A DNA stretch of 64,000 nucleotides from Ferruginibacter lapsinanis (GTDB taxonomy: Bacteria; Bacteroidota; Bacteroidia; Chitinophagales; Chitinophagaceae): positions 1,178,001 to 1,242,000 of the forward strand of contig NZ_CP086063.1 in the NCBI RefSeq assembly GCF_020783315.1, in the 5' to 3' direction. Of the stretch, positions 38,889-47,672 are shown in pieces. Within the stretch, counting starts at the first letter, position 1; each line of letters starts with the position of its first letter. The notes under the pieces are model-generated. The model was given only the letters and a program-made list of their open reading frames with translations. It made no database searches and was not told the DNA's origin. Made by a program: the position numbers and the translations under genes.

Positions 38889-40229
38889 TTAATGGGCAAC
38901 TTTTAGTCCGAAACCTGTATTTACCTGTACAGTAGCAGAAGGAAATACCGTTAAGCTTCTGCAATCAGCCGATGAATTAATGATGGGATAGTTGGGTACA
39001 CCCGAGTAGATCACCACATTGGTGGTATTAGTGGGCACTGTTCCGCAACTCCAATTGTTTGCAGTAGCCCAGTCTGTATTGGTGGTGCCACTCCAGGCAT
39101 TATAATTGTCAGCACAAGATCTTATTTCAAAACTTTGTGAGCAGGTGGTGCCACCATAAGTTGCCTGAAACGTATATACGCCGGAGGTAGTGGGTAGTTT
39201 TTTAGAATACTGAACATAACTGTAATTATTGGTACTGGTAAAATTTTGCGTCCAGGTTAAATATGTACTTGCATCGGGATTAAGGATGCTCATCGTGGCC
39301 GAAGTACCGTTAGTTTGATTTCTTAAGAATACATAAAATTTTGCAAAGCCTGCCGATAGTCCTGTTCCCTGAAAAGGGGTTACAAATATTTTACTTTCGT
39401 TCAACGTTTCAGTGATTCCACAAGTTGGGGCAATATAATCGGTGGTATGTACAGAGGCTTTTATAACAGCCGGTTCTGTGTAAGGTTTTTGTGTGAGCCA
39501 TTTGCTGGTAAGACTAACGGTATTGCATGTGCCGGAAAAAGGATCTATATAAGTAGTATTGGTGCTCCCCGACCAAACCTCAAAGTGAAGATGCGGTCCG
39601 GACGAACTGCCCGAACTACCTACAATACCTAAATACTCTCCTGCAGCAACGCTTTGTCCGATCGCTTTGGCAGTAAATTTTCCTGATTTCATGTGCCAGT
39701 ATAATGTACGTGAGCCATCTGCATGTTGAAGAATAATATAATTGGCAACCAAATTACTACCGGCTCCAACACAATTTCTATCGTATTCTCCATCGTGTTT
39801 ATCTATGATGGTTCCCGTCGCTGCAGCAATTACTTCTATCTGATTATTATCCATTTTGAAAAAGGGGAAAGGGCTGATGGCTATATCGGTCCCTCTATGT
39901 CCATTATAAGTAATGTTGCCGCAGTTGTAATCTTTAAAGGCAGAGGTATTATCATGATCAACATGAGCGGCAATAAAATAATAGCTGCAATCGGTAAAGC
40001 CAACAGCAGCTTGCAGTGGCCATTGTAGTAGCACTATGGCTGATGGACGATATAATGTAGTGGGAATAAATAATGCAGCATTATCATTACAACGCTTTTC
40101 AATCAGTTCGTATTGATCCGTAGTAATGCAGGGTTCAACATTATCGATTGTTGAAGTTTGCTGCGCTGATACCTTGATCAGCAACAACTGCAAAAATAAT
40201 ATCAGACTAAGCGTTAGTTTTAATTTCAT
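38889..40229 (-). CDS. Secreted M23 (LytM-type) metallopeptidase
   Basis: 446 aa. Signal peptide about 1-22. M23 domain about 95-235 with zinc ligands in GHRGTD (His111, Asp115) and PHLHFE (His213-x-His215), and the further active-site His179 (LYWHM); the set is complete. A beta-sandwich region (about 250-370) follows, then a C-terminal segment WSGTTNTDWATANNWSCGTV (about 378-446) typical of Bacteroidota secreted proteins. Enzymes of this class cut peptidoglycan cross-bridges or other peptides. No canonical T9SS signal is visible. It lies about 260 bp downstream of promoter copy h, with a terminator-like hairpin in between. Confidence 0.9.
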   Translation of the reverse strand: MKLKLTLSLILFLQLLLIKVSAQQTSTIDNVEPCITTDQYELIEKRCNDNAALFIPTTLYRPSAIVLLQWPLQAAVGFTDCSYYFIAAHVDHDNTSAFKDYNCGNITYNGHRGTDIAISPFPFFKMDNNQIEVIAAATGTIIDKHDGEYDRNCVGAGSNLVANYIILQHADGSRTLYWHMKSGKFTAKAIGQSVAAGEYLGIVGSSGSSSGPHLHFEVWSGSTNTTYIDPFSGTCNTVSLTSKWLTQKPYTEPAVIKASVHTTDYIAPTCGITETLNESKIFVTPFQGTGLSAGFAKFYVFLRNQTNGTSATMSILNPDASTYLTWTQNFTSTNNYSYVQYSKKLPTTSGVYTFQATYGGTTCSQSFEIRSCADNYNAWSGTTNTDWATANNWSCGTVPTNTTNVVIYSGVPNYPIINSSADCRSLTVFPSATVQVNTGFGLKVAH

Positions 40230-40325
40230 TTATCATCTGTAAGATACAGTAATATTAATGTTGATGCTATGCTGATAGATTTTGATGCCTGTGCCGAAGC
40301 GAAAGTATGTTTAATAAGGGGGCAC

Positions 40326-40357
40326 AAAAAAATCGTTACACTTTTGCATAACGATTT
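40326..40357 (-). terminator. Intrinsic terminator (minus strand) of the candidate small RNA
   Basis: On the minus strand AAATCGTTA (40357-40349) and TAACGATTT (40338-40330) form a 9-bp stem with a 10-nt loop, followed by seven T bases. Confidence 0.72.
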
Positions 40358-40492
40358 CTTGGATAATGAAATTATCATATTGGATGATATTGCAGGAATA
40401 ATATATAGCGATATCAGTTGGTTGTTTTTATTATCTGTTCTTAAAAGAGCGTTGTTGAGTCTGCTATTTATCTCAACTGTTGCTATTTATTA
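40326..40492 (-). ncRNA. Candidate small RNA (about 165 nt) under the conserved promoter
   Basis: It starts a few bases after promoter copy h and ends at the hairpin at 40326-40357. The segment has no open frame longer than a few codons before the terminator on this strand. It can form an internal hairpin GTTGAG/CTCAAC near its 5' end. An alternative is that it is the leader of the M23 peptidase gene and the hairpin is an attenuator. Confidence 0.5.
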
Positions 40493-40497
40493 CAACA

Positions 40498-40563
40498 CAA
40501 AGATGTAACAGTTTTCCGGAATAAGTGTTATATAATGTGTTATAAAATTTGCATCATTTACAG
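40498..40563 (-). promoter_or_regulatory. Conserved 66-bp promoter, copy h (minus strand)
   Basis: Read on the minus strand: CTGTAAATGATGCAA from 40563, TTATATAACACTTAT from 40535, ATCTTTG from 40504; spacings 28 and 31, as in the plus-strand copies. It points toward the candidate small RNA and the M23 peptidase. Confidence 0.78.
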
Positions 40564-40580
40564 TTTTAACAAAGCCGAAA

Positions 40581-41330
40581 TCATCCCTTTATTTTGTAAA
40601 TTAAATAACCTACGGTTTCTTTAATGTAAAAGTCCCACCTAATCAATACTTCCGGTTGAGGCAGTATGCCTGATGCCCTGTAATTTTCTCTACCTGCTCC
40701 ATAACTGCAGGGAAAGGCCACAGTATTTACACCTGCTTTATTAAACAATAAAGAAGCTCTTGGTACATGAAAGGCTGAGGTTATCAATAAATACGGGGGA
40801 GCCAGTTTTGCAGAGTCTAATATTTTTTTTGAGTTGATGGCATTCTCTGTTGTATTAGCTGATTTGTCTTCATATAAAATTGCGGTGTCTGGAATTCCCA
40901 TTGCATTCAGCTCTCCTTTTACCCATTCGCCTTCATTGAAATTTTTGACATTAATTTTTCCATTACCACCGTTGATAAAGATATGTTTGATCTTCCCAAG
41001 CTTATACAGTTTTACAGTTTGAATAAACCTATCGGAAGACCCATTGAAGTAGCCTTTCTCATTTTCATCCGGACTTGCAAAGCCCCCTAAGAGGATACCA
41101 CAACTGTAACTACTGTCTTTACTAACATCTCTGGGGGCCGGCTGCCAAAATTTTGCATATGCAGTAAGTAACCAGATATTACTGAATACCAAAAACAATC
41201 CCAAAGCTGTAAGCCGGCAAATCTTTTTTACTTTGACAGATTTTAAATAAAATGACAAAATGGTTAACAGGATTATCCAGTTGATAGGAGATATAAAAAA
41301 ACCTATAATGGTAGAGGCGATTAGGTGCAT
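40581..41330 (-). CDS. YdcF/ElyC-family membrane protein (DUF218)
   Basis: 249 aa. Two N-terminal membrane helices (about 4-24 and 38-60), then the DUF218 domain (about 78-245) with ILLGGF, HIFINGGNG, ENAINSKKIL and LLITSAFHVPRA. The family includes YdcF, SanA and ElyC, linked in E. coli to envelope integrity and lipid-carrier metabolism. The domain side probably faces the periplasm. Function in this organism is inferred only at family level. Confidence 0.87.
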   Translation of the reverse strand: MHLIASTIIGFFISPINWIILLTILSFYLKSVKVKKICRLTALGLFLVFSNIWLLTAYAKFWQPAPRDVSKDSSYSCGILLGGFASPDENEKGYFNGSSDRFIQTVKLYKLGKIKHIFINGGNGKINVKNFNEGEWVKGELNAMGIPDTAILYEDKSANTTENAINSKKILDSAKLAPPYLLITSAFHVPRASLLFNKAGVNTVAFPCSYGAGRENYRASGILPQPEVLIRWDFYIKETVGYLIYKIKG

Positions 41331-41367
41331 TTTTTTTGTTGATTGAGAAACTTAAAAGTAAATAAAA

Positions 41368-41395
41368 AACCGATAGTCTGTAATAACTATCGGTT
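41368..41395 (-). terminator. Intrinsic terminator after the PfkB-family gene
   Basis: Stem AACCGATAGT (41368-41377) / ACTATCGGTT (41386-41395); on the minus strand it is followed by a T-rich run, just past the PfkB stop. Confidence 0.82.
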
Positions 41396-41421
41396 ATGAA
41401 ATAATATAACAAAAAGGTTAT

Positions 41422-42345
41422 TTATACTAAGTCTATGTCAAAATTTACCAATTGTACAAACTCTGCTAGTCTTGAATCAATATCTTCTTTGGTAATTTCT
41501 TTTAATCTGTTTGGTCCAAATTTTTCTACACAGAAACTTGCTAAAGCACTACCAACGATGATAGCAGTTTTCATATTTTCGAAACTGATATCCTGTGTTT
41601 TAGCCAGGTAACCGATAAAGCCACCAGCAAAGGTATCACCAGCACCAGTTGGATCAAATACTTCTTCTAATGGTAATGCAGGAGCGAAGAAAACATGGTT
41701 CTCATGAAATAATAATGCACCGTGTTCTCCTTTTTTGATGATCAAAAATTTAGGCCCCATCTTCATGATCGCTTTAGCAGCTTTTACCAATGAAACTTCG
41801 CCGCTTAATTGTCTTGCTTCACCGTCATTCACCAGTAATACATCTATCTTTTTTAGTACTTCTTTCAATGCATCTAAAGCAATATCCATCCAGAAATTCA
41901 TCGTATCTAATACAATCAATTTAGGGCGTGTTTTTAATTGATTGATCACACTTAACTGAATTTTAGGATCAAGATTACCCAACATTAAAAATTCAGCGCC
42001 TTGATAACTATCAGGAACGACAGGGTTAAAATCTGCCAATACATTCAGGTCTGTTACCAACGTATCTCTACTGTTCATATCGATATGATATTTACCGCTC
42101 CAGAAGAAAGACTTTTTATCAGGAACAATTTCCACACCTTCTAATTGTACACCACGGCGTTTTAGTTCATCCATTTCTTCTTGTGGGAAATCATTTCCTA
42201 CAATAGAGATTTGCTGAATGGGAGTAGTGAAATTTCCTGCCGCATAGGCTACATAAGTAGCTGAGCCACCTACAATTTTATCTACTTTTCCGAAAGGGGT
42301 TTCAATGGCATCAAAAGCCATGGTTCCTACAGTTATTACTGACAT
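41422..42345 (-). CDS. PfkB-family sugar/nucleoside kinase
   Basis: 307 aa. The ribokinase fold is seen in the N-terminal GGSATYVAYAA and the C-terminal signature DPTGAGDTFAGG (Asp231...Asp237, the catalytic base). This family phosphorylates sugars, nucleosides or related alcohols with ATP. The substrate cannot be read from the sequence; adenosine- or ribokinase-like activity is possible. It is monocistronic, with a TACTTTTG element on the minus strand at 42385-42392 and its own terminator. Confidence 0.9.
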   Translation of the reverse strand: MSVITVGTMAFDAIETPFGKVDKIVGGSATYVAYAAGNFTTPIQQISIVGNDFPQEEMDELKRRGVQLEGVEIVPDKKSFFWSGKYHIDMNSRDTLVTDLNVLADFNPVVPDSYQGAEFLMLGNLDPKIQLSVINQLKTRPKLIVLDTMNFWMDIALDALKEVLKKIDVLLVNDGEARQLSGEVSLVKAAKAIMKMGPKFLIIKKGEHGALLFHENHVFFAPALPLEEVFDPTGAGDTFAGGFIGYLAKTQDISFENMKTAIIVGSALASFCVEKFGPNRLKEITKEDIDSRLAEFVQLVNFDIDLV

Positions 42346-42538
42346 ATTATATCTGTTTTTTAATAATTTATGCTAAAATCGATGCAAAAGTAACGGATTA
42401 TAGGGTGTTTTAGGTAAGTTGCAGCAGGTTTTTATAAGGTCATTTATGGGTTTAATGATTGATGGTTCAATAATTGAGCAGGATTACCCAACTTATTTAA
42501 CTTTAAATGACTTAAGCGTTAAACGTAGTAACTCTATT

Positions 42539-43147
42539 ATGCTGATACAAATACATCCGGAAAATCCGCAACCAAGATTGATCAAACAAGTGGTTGAATG
42601 CCTGAAAGACGGAGGGGTGATTGTTTATCCTACTGATACTATTTATGGATTAGGCTGCGATATTGGTAAGCAAAAAGCAATAGAACGAATTTGTAAGATA
42701 AAAAATATTGATCCGCAAAAGGCACAGTTGTCTTTTATATGCAATGATCTGAGCCATTTAAGTGATTATACCAAAAGCATTGATACGCCTTTGTACAGAA
42801 TGCTTAAAAATCATTTGCCAGGTCCGTACACATTTATTTTGCCTGCCAGCAAACAAGTTCCTAAGATTTTGCAAAGTAAAAAAAGCACTGTCGGGCTTCG
42901 TGTGCCTGATAACGTTATTTGTCATCATATCTTACAAGAATTGAATAACCCCATATTGAGCGCTTCATTGCCCGGCGAAATGGTTGAGGAATATACCGAT
43001 CCCGAGATCATATATCAAAAATTTGAGCACCTGGTAGACTTTGTAATTGATGGAGGCATTGGAGGAATGATTCCTTCTACAGTTGTAGATTGCACTACTG
43101 ATGAATGGACAGTAGTAAGGCAAGGATTAGGAGTATGGGAAGAATAA
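42539..43147 (+). CDS. Sua5/YciO/YrdC-family protein (threonylcarbamoyl-AMP synthase-like)
   Basis: 202 aa from the ATG at 42539; the frame is open upstream to 42419, but those residues lie outside the domain. YrdC fold: KDGGVIVYPTDTIYGLGCDI (nucleotide and substrate pocket), NHLPGPYTFILPAS, VGLRVPDN and IPSTVVDC. Sua5/TsaC enzymes make threonylcarbamoyl-AMP for the t6A modification of tRNAs. The YciO subgroup is close in sequence and its role is less clear, so the exact class is left open. Confidence 0.88.
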   Translation: MLIQIHPENPQPRLIKQVVECLKDGGVIVYPTDTIYGLGCDIGKQKAIERICKIKNIDPQKAQLSFICNDLSHLSDYTKSIDTPLYRMLKNHLPGPYTFILPASKQVPKILQSKKSTVGLRVPDNVICHHILQELNNPILSASLPGEMVEEYTDPEIIYQKFEHLVDFVIDGGIGGMIPSTVVDCTTDEWTVVRQGLGVWEE

Positions 43148-43244
43148 AATTTTGGTGAAACACCGATCAAACAGATTGAACTGATTTACACAGGTAAATA
43201 AGTGATCATAAGTTCAATAAGTCAGATCAGTGTCCTGTATACCA

Positions 43245-43544
43245 CTATCCTCTTACTCTGTCGTTATGTTTTTTACGATAAATTTTTCTGTTGGCTTGTC
43301 TTTGATCTTTGCGGATCTCTTTGCGTTCTGCAGGAGTTACTACCCCATCAGCTTTTGCTACTTTTACTTCCTGGTGTATCTCCTTTTGATCGGTTCTTAA
43401 TTTTTTAGCTTCAACTTTAGTCAGTTCACCGCTGCGTACACCTTGGGCAATTCGATGATGTTGATTTTTCATTTTTTGTGCATTGGCACTGGTGGTAGAA
43501 ATGCTTAAGAAAGCAATGGCTGCAATAATTAATTTCGTTTTCAT
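43245..43544 (-). CDS. Small secreted basic protein, unknown
   Basis: 99 aa. Clear signal peptide (1-22, STTSANAQ), then a highly charged helical region with a repeated pattern: SGELTKVEAKKLRTDQKEIH and DGVVTPAERKEIRKDQRQAN. Each half looks like a degenerate EF-hand-like or helical hairpin unit with 'T/L-x-x-E-x-K-x-L/I-R-x-D-Q'. Similar small periplasmic proteins occur in Bacteroidota without known function. Not linked to its neighbours by overlap. Confidence 0.72.
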   Translation of the reverse strand: MKTKLIIAAIAFLSISTTSANAQKMKNQHHRIAQGVRSGELTKVEAKKLRTDQKEIHQEVKVAKADGVVTPAERKEIRKDQRQANRKIYRKKHNDRVRG

Positions 43545-43625
43545 TTTTTTTCTGTTTTGTTTTACAATGATTTTATGACCGGCGCTGTATAAAGACGGGG
43601 CTACAGATAAAAAGTTTAAAACGAA

Positions 43626-44222
43626 TTAAAATATTTCTGGTTGATTTGGTAAAATGTTGAAAGTTTTACGATGGTATTTGCATAGGCCATTTGCTTCTAT
43701 GGCCCTGCGGTGAATAGCTGTTCCATAACCTTTATTTTTATCCCAACCATATTGCGGAAATTTTTTGTGCAGCTGCTGCATATATTCGTCCCTATAAGTC
43801 TTGGCTAAAATACTCGCCGCCGCTATAGATGTATATTTTCCATCACCTTTAACAATACAGAGATGATTGATCTTTTTATAGGGCTTAAACCGGTTTCCGT
43901 CAATTAATAATAATTCAGGAGTTATCGACAATTGATCGATGCTCAAATGCATTGCTTTGTAAGATGCCTGCAGAATATTGATCAGGTCTATTTCGCTGTT
44001 ACTAACCTGGCTTACTGCGAAGGCAATGCTTTCTTTTTCAATAACAGGTCGTAGCAGATCCCGTTGCTTTTCCTTCAGTTGCTTGCTGTCATTTAATAAT
44101 GGATGATGAAAATCTTTGGGTAAAATAACTGCGGCTGCAAACACAGGGCCGGCATAACAACCTCTACCGGCTTCATCCAGACCGGCCTCAATTAATTTGT
44201 TTTGGTAAAAAGGGAGCAGCAT
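43626..44222 (-). CDS. rnhB: Ribonuclease HII
   Basis: 198 aa from the ATG at 44222, which gives the family's usual N-terminus; the frame is open to 44282. The active-site motif [10 protein letters not shown] (Asp16, Glu17), LLNDSKQL, the catalytic Asp in LLIDGNRF, and the C-terminal [11 protein letters not shown] are present. It removes ribonucleotides and RNA from RNA-DNA hybrids in the chromosome. Divergent from ctaA. Confidence 0.94.
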   Translation of the reverse strand: MLLPFYQNKLIEAGLDEAGRGCYAGPVFAAAVILPKDFHHPLLNDSKQLKEKQRDLLRPVIEKESIAFAVSQVSNSEIDLINILQASYKAMHLSIDQLSITPELLLIDGNRFKPYKKINHLCIVKGDGKYTSIAAASILAKTYRDEYMQQLHKKFPQYGWDKNKGYGTAIHRRAIEANGLCKYHRKTFNILPNQPEIF

Positions 44223-44291
44223 ACTGTTTAACAAATATCTGTTAAAAGAATAAAAAAACAACTCACAAGGTAATAACAACAATTGCTGTAC

Positions 44292-44299
44292 TAACTTTG
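44292..44299 (+). promoter_or_regulatory. TAnnTTTG element upstream of ctaA
   Basis: TAACTTTG lies 9 bp before the ctaA start codon; no clear -33 TTTG partner is visible. The short distance implies a very short leader. Confidence 0.45.
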
Positions 44300-44307
44300 C
44301 AACCGCT

Positions 44308-45375
44308 ATGAATAATAATTCAATTCAACAAAGTTCACCTTCTTCAAAGCCGGTTGCTATTTGGCTGCTGATAGGAGTGGGTATGATAGTGGTGCAGGTG
44401 CTTCTTGGAGGAATAACCCGTTTAACAGAATCCGGCCTTTCTATCACAGAGTGGAAACCGATTACCGGAACGCTTCCGCCAATGAATGACGTAGCGTGGC
44501 AGGCAGAGTTTGATAAATATCGTTTGACCGATCAATTCAAGTATGTACATCAAAATTTTTCTTTATCAGATTTTAAATCTATTTTTTTTTGGGAGTGGTT
44601 TCATCGTGTGTGGGCAAGATTGATGGGGGTAGTTTTTTTTATTGGGTTTGTTTACTTTCTGGCAAAAAAGATGTTCAAAAAAGAAATGATATTACCGATG
44701 GTGATACTTTTCTTTTTGGGTGGTATACAAGGAGCTATTGGTTGGTTTATGGTAAAGAGCGGATTAGTACCGGAAAAATATTTTGTTGGTCATGTTGAAT
44801 TGACAACACATTTTATTGCTGCACTCGGATTACTTTGTTATACATTGTGGTTTGCATTGAGTTTATTGGTTACACCACAACAAAAACTGGTTAATCCCGT
44901 TTTAAAGAAATGGCTGATACTTATTTTGGTAGTATTGGTGTTACAATTAATGTACGGTGGTTTCATGGCAGGCTTGAGAGCGGCCGTTACTGCGCCAACC
45001 TGGCCGGATATCAATGGCTATTTAATTCCGAAACATTTAAATGATGAGACGCCGGGGTTAAAAAATTTTGTATACAACCCAATTGCTATACATTTTATTC
45101 ATCGTGGGTTGGCGTATCTGCTTTTTGTAATGATCGTAGCCTGGTGGTTTAAGTCAGTAAATATCCATGGACAGAAATTGTTTAGTCGTTTACGTGGAGC
45201 ATTTTTGGTATTGGTTATTTTACAGGTGTTGTTGGGCATATTCACTGTGTTAAATGCTACGCATACAAATCGTTTGGTCGTTTTAGGAGTTGCTCATCAG
45301 TTTACAGCCATGGTATTAGTGATGGTGATCGTATGTTTATTGTTTGTTGTCAGAAGGAGATCCTCAGTTTTGTAA
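44308..45375 (+). CDS. ctaA: Heme A synthase (COX15/CtaA)
   Basis: 355 aa with eight membrane helices. The conserved pieces [34 protein letters not shown] (heme-ligand His), GHVELTTHF and the second-half counterparts [11 protein letters not shown] and GVAHQFTAM are present. That gives the paired histidines of both four-helix bundles. The enzyme oxidises heme O to heme A for aa3-type cytochrome oxidase. It is of the COX15-like type without the CtaA cysteine pair. No other oxidase genes are in the window. Confidence 0.94.
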   Translation: MNNNSIQQSSPSSKPVAIWLLIGVGMIVVQVLLGGITRLTESGLSITEWKPITGTLPPMNDVAWQAEFDKYRLTDQFKYVHQNFSLSDFKSIFFWEWFHRVWARLMGVVFFIGFVYFLAKKMFKKEMILPMVILFFLGGIQGAIGWFMVKSGLVPEKYFVGHVELTTHFIAALGLLCYTLWFALSLLVTPQQKLVNPVLKKWLILILVVLVLQLMYGGFMAGLRAAVTAPTWPDINGYLIPKHLNDETPGLKNFVYNPIAIHFIHRGLAYLLFVMIVAWWFKSVNIHGQKLFSRLRGAFLVLVILQVLLGIFTVLNATHTNRLVVLGVAHQFTAMVLVMVIVCLLFVVRRRSSVL

Positions 45376-45436
45376 AAGAATATTGCAGGATTGATTTTTA
45401 TATTTATTTGTAGTACATTTAGAAAACAACCTTGCT

Positions 45437-47656
45437 ATGCGTTCATTGCTGAAAGATATTTTTTATTCCTTTCCTATTCAGCTATTCATTTTACATTTTA
45501 GAAAATATCAACTATTATTGATTTTTTGGTTTTTGCTGGTAAGTACTGTTAATAGCGGGTTTATGCATAGTTATGGAGCAGATGCACTCTTTTTTGTGCC
45601 TGAGTATTTAGGAAAGGTGAATGCGTTAAGTGCCGCTATAGTGGGGATTGCATTGGGCGTTTTTTTTATGAGTTGGAATATCACCACTTTTATACTTCAT
45701 ACCCGTCGGTTTAAATTTTTAGCCACCGCATCTAAACCCTTTTTAAAATACTGCATCAATAATGCTATTTTACCGCTGCTTTTTTTGATCTTATATCTGA
45801 TCAGGTCGGTTCAATTTAATTCAACAAAAGAATTGTTAAGTGCCGGTGAGATAACGGGCCTGGTCATTGGGTTTTTGGGAGGATTCTTTTTATTGATCTC
45901 TGTTTCGTTTGCTTTGTTTTTTGGAGCAGACAGACGGATTTTAAAAGCAATTACTCCGGTGATATCAAATCCTGAAAGTTTTAAAGCAAATTTTGATCCG
46001 CATAAAGACAAACAAAGCGATGCCTTTGGGATGAAGGTGGGGTACTATTTCAGTACAAGGTTAAAATTAAGAAAGGCAAGAAATGTGTCGCATTACAGCG
46101 AAACTTTTTTAGACACTATTTTTAAACGCCATCATTTTTCAGGAATAGTAGGGACAATTGTGGCATTTATTTTTTTAATTGTCTGTGGATTTTTTTTAGA
46201 CATTAAATTTTTTCAGGCTCCTGCAGCATCTTGTATCATAATATTTTTTGCAGTAATGGTAGCTGTAATTGGAGCGCTTACTTATTTTCTGCAAAGTTGG
46301 AGTGTGTTGTTTGTGATTGTTTTGCTGGCAGGACTAAATATTTTATATACCAATGAAGTGATTGATCCACGAAACAAAGCCTATGGAATTAATTATCTGA
46401 ATACTAAAGATCGTCCGACATATAATAAGCTATCACTGCAAAAATTGTGTACGCCGGATATGATTGCAGCGGATAAGGCCAATATGCTTGCTATTTTAGA
46501 AAACTGGAAACAAAAACAAACGACTGAAAAACCAGTCTTGGTTTTTATCAATGTAAGTGGCGGAGGATTGAGAAGTGCAGCCTTTGTGATGAATACCTTA
46601 CAGCATATTGATAGCAGTTTGAATGGATCTTTAATGAAACAAACCTTTATGATCAGTGGAGCCAGTGGGGGAATGCTGGCAGCAAGCTATTACAGAGAAT
46701 TGTATCGAAATAAAACTAATGGAGCGAATATTGATTTATACGATCCGGCGTATACAGATAACATTTCGCAGGATCTGTTGAACCCTGTTTTTTCTTCAAT
46801 GATCAGTCGTGATATTTTTTCTCCGGTTCAACGGTTTTCTGTCGGTCCATATCGGTATGTAAAAGATAGGGGTTATGCATTTGAACAAAAGCTAATTGAA
46901 AATTCCGGTGGTCTATTGGGTAAACAAATGAGTGATTATGCAGCGGATGAAAAGCAAGCTAAGATTCCACTGATGATCTTCAATGCTGTTATTACGAGGG
47001 ATGGCCGTAAGTTAATGGCCGCCACACAGCCACTTAGCTTTATGATGAAACCTTCCTTTTATGCAACCGATACAAGCTACAGCCCGGATGCAGTAGACTT
47101 TGCCGCCCTGCTAAAAAAACAAGATCCATTGAGTTTGAGGATATCTACTGCGTTAAGGATGAATGCAACATTTCCATATGTACTACCCAATGTGTGGTTG
47201 CCTACAAACCCGGTAGTTGATGCAATGGATGCAGGGCTAAGAGATAATTACGGACAAGAAACTACACTGCGGTTTATTGATAATTTTAAAGAGTGGATCG
47301 ATAAAAATACAGGAGGGGTAGTGATTATACAAATACGAGACAGGTTGAAAGATAATTGGCAACAGCCTTTTGAAACAGGCTCGGTTACAGATATTATTGT
47401 GAAGCCTGCCACCATGCTACAGCATAACTGGTATAAGCTGCAGGATTATTTCCAGGCAGATCAATATAGTTATTTGGCAGATTCTGCAAATGCTGCTATA
47501 CATCGACTTACTTTTATGTATGTACCAGATAAAGAGGATAAAGGTGCCGCTCTTAATTTTCATTTGACCGCAGTTGAAAAGAAAGATGTGATCAGGTCTT
47601 TTAATAAACCTTACAATCAGCAATTGTTGAAAGAATTGCAAAATATTTTAAAGTAA
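45437..47656 (+). CDS. Membrane-anchored patatin-like phospholipase
   Basis: 739 aa. The N-terminal 305 residues hold about six to eight membrane helices. The C-terminal part is a patatin-like acyl hydrolase: oxyanion loop SGGGLRS (374-380), nucleophile elbow GASGG with Ser410, and the catalytic Asp in DAMDAGLRDNYG (DxG-type motif, near residue 595). The Ser-Asp dyad is therefore complete. Patatins release fatty acids from membrane lipids. The large membrane domain is unusual compared with soluble patatins and suggests in-place action on phospholipids. Confidence 0.85.
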   Translation: MRSLLKDIFYSFPIQLFILHFRKYQLLLIFWFLLVSTVNSGFMHSYGADALFFVPEYLGKVNALSAAIVGIALGVFFMSWNITTFILHTRRFKFLATASKPFLKYCINNAILPLLFLILYLIRSVQFNSTKELLSAGEITGLVIGFLGGFFLLISVSFALFFGADRRILKAITPVISNPESFKANFDPHKDKQSDAFGMKVGYYFSTRLKLRKARNVSHYSETFLDTIFKRHHFSGIVGTIVAFIFLIVCGFFLDIKFFQAPAASCIIIFFAVMVAVIGALTYFLQSWSVLFVIVLLAGLNILYTNEVIDPRNKAYGINYLNTKDRPTYNKLSLQKLCTPDMIAADKANMLAILENWKQKQTTEKPVLVFINVSGGGLRSAAFVMNTLQHIDSSLNGSLMKQTFMISGASGGMLAASYYRELYRNKTNGANIDLYDPAYTDNISQDLLNPVFSSMISRDIFSPVQRFSVGPYRYVKDRGYAFEQKLIENSGGLLGKQMSDYAADEKQAKIPLMIFNAVITRDGRKLMAATQPLSFMMKPSFYATDTSYSPDAVDFAALLKKQDPLSLRISTALRMNATFPYVLPNVWLPTNPVVDAMDAGLRDNYGQETTLRFIDNFKEWIDKNTGGVVIIQIRDRLKDNWQQPFETGSVTDIIVKPATMLQHNWYKLQDYFQADQYSYLADSANAAIHRLTFMYVPDKEDKGAALNFHLTAVEKKDVIRSFNKPYNQQLLKELQNILK

Positions 47657-47672
47657 ATAGTAATACGGAAAT

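Noticed and set aside
40269..40508. A 79-codon open frame on the plus strand
   Set aside because: It has no family resemblance or start signal, and it covers the minus-strand promoter copy h, small-RNA region and terminator, which explain the sequence better.
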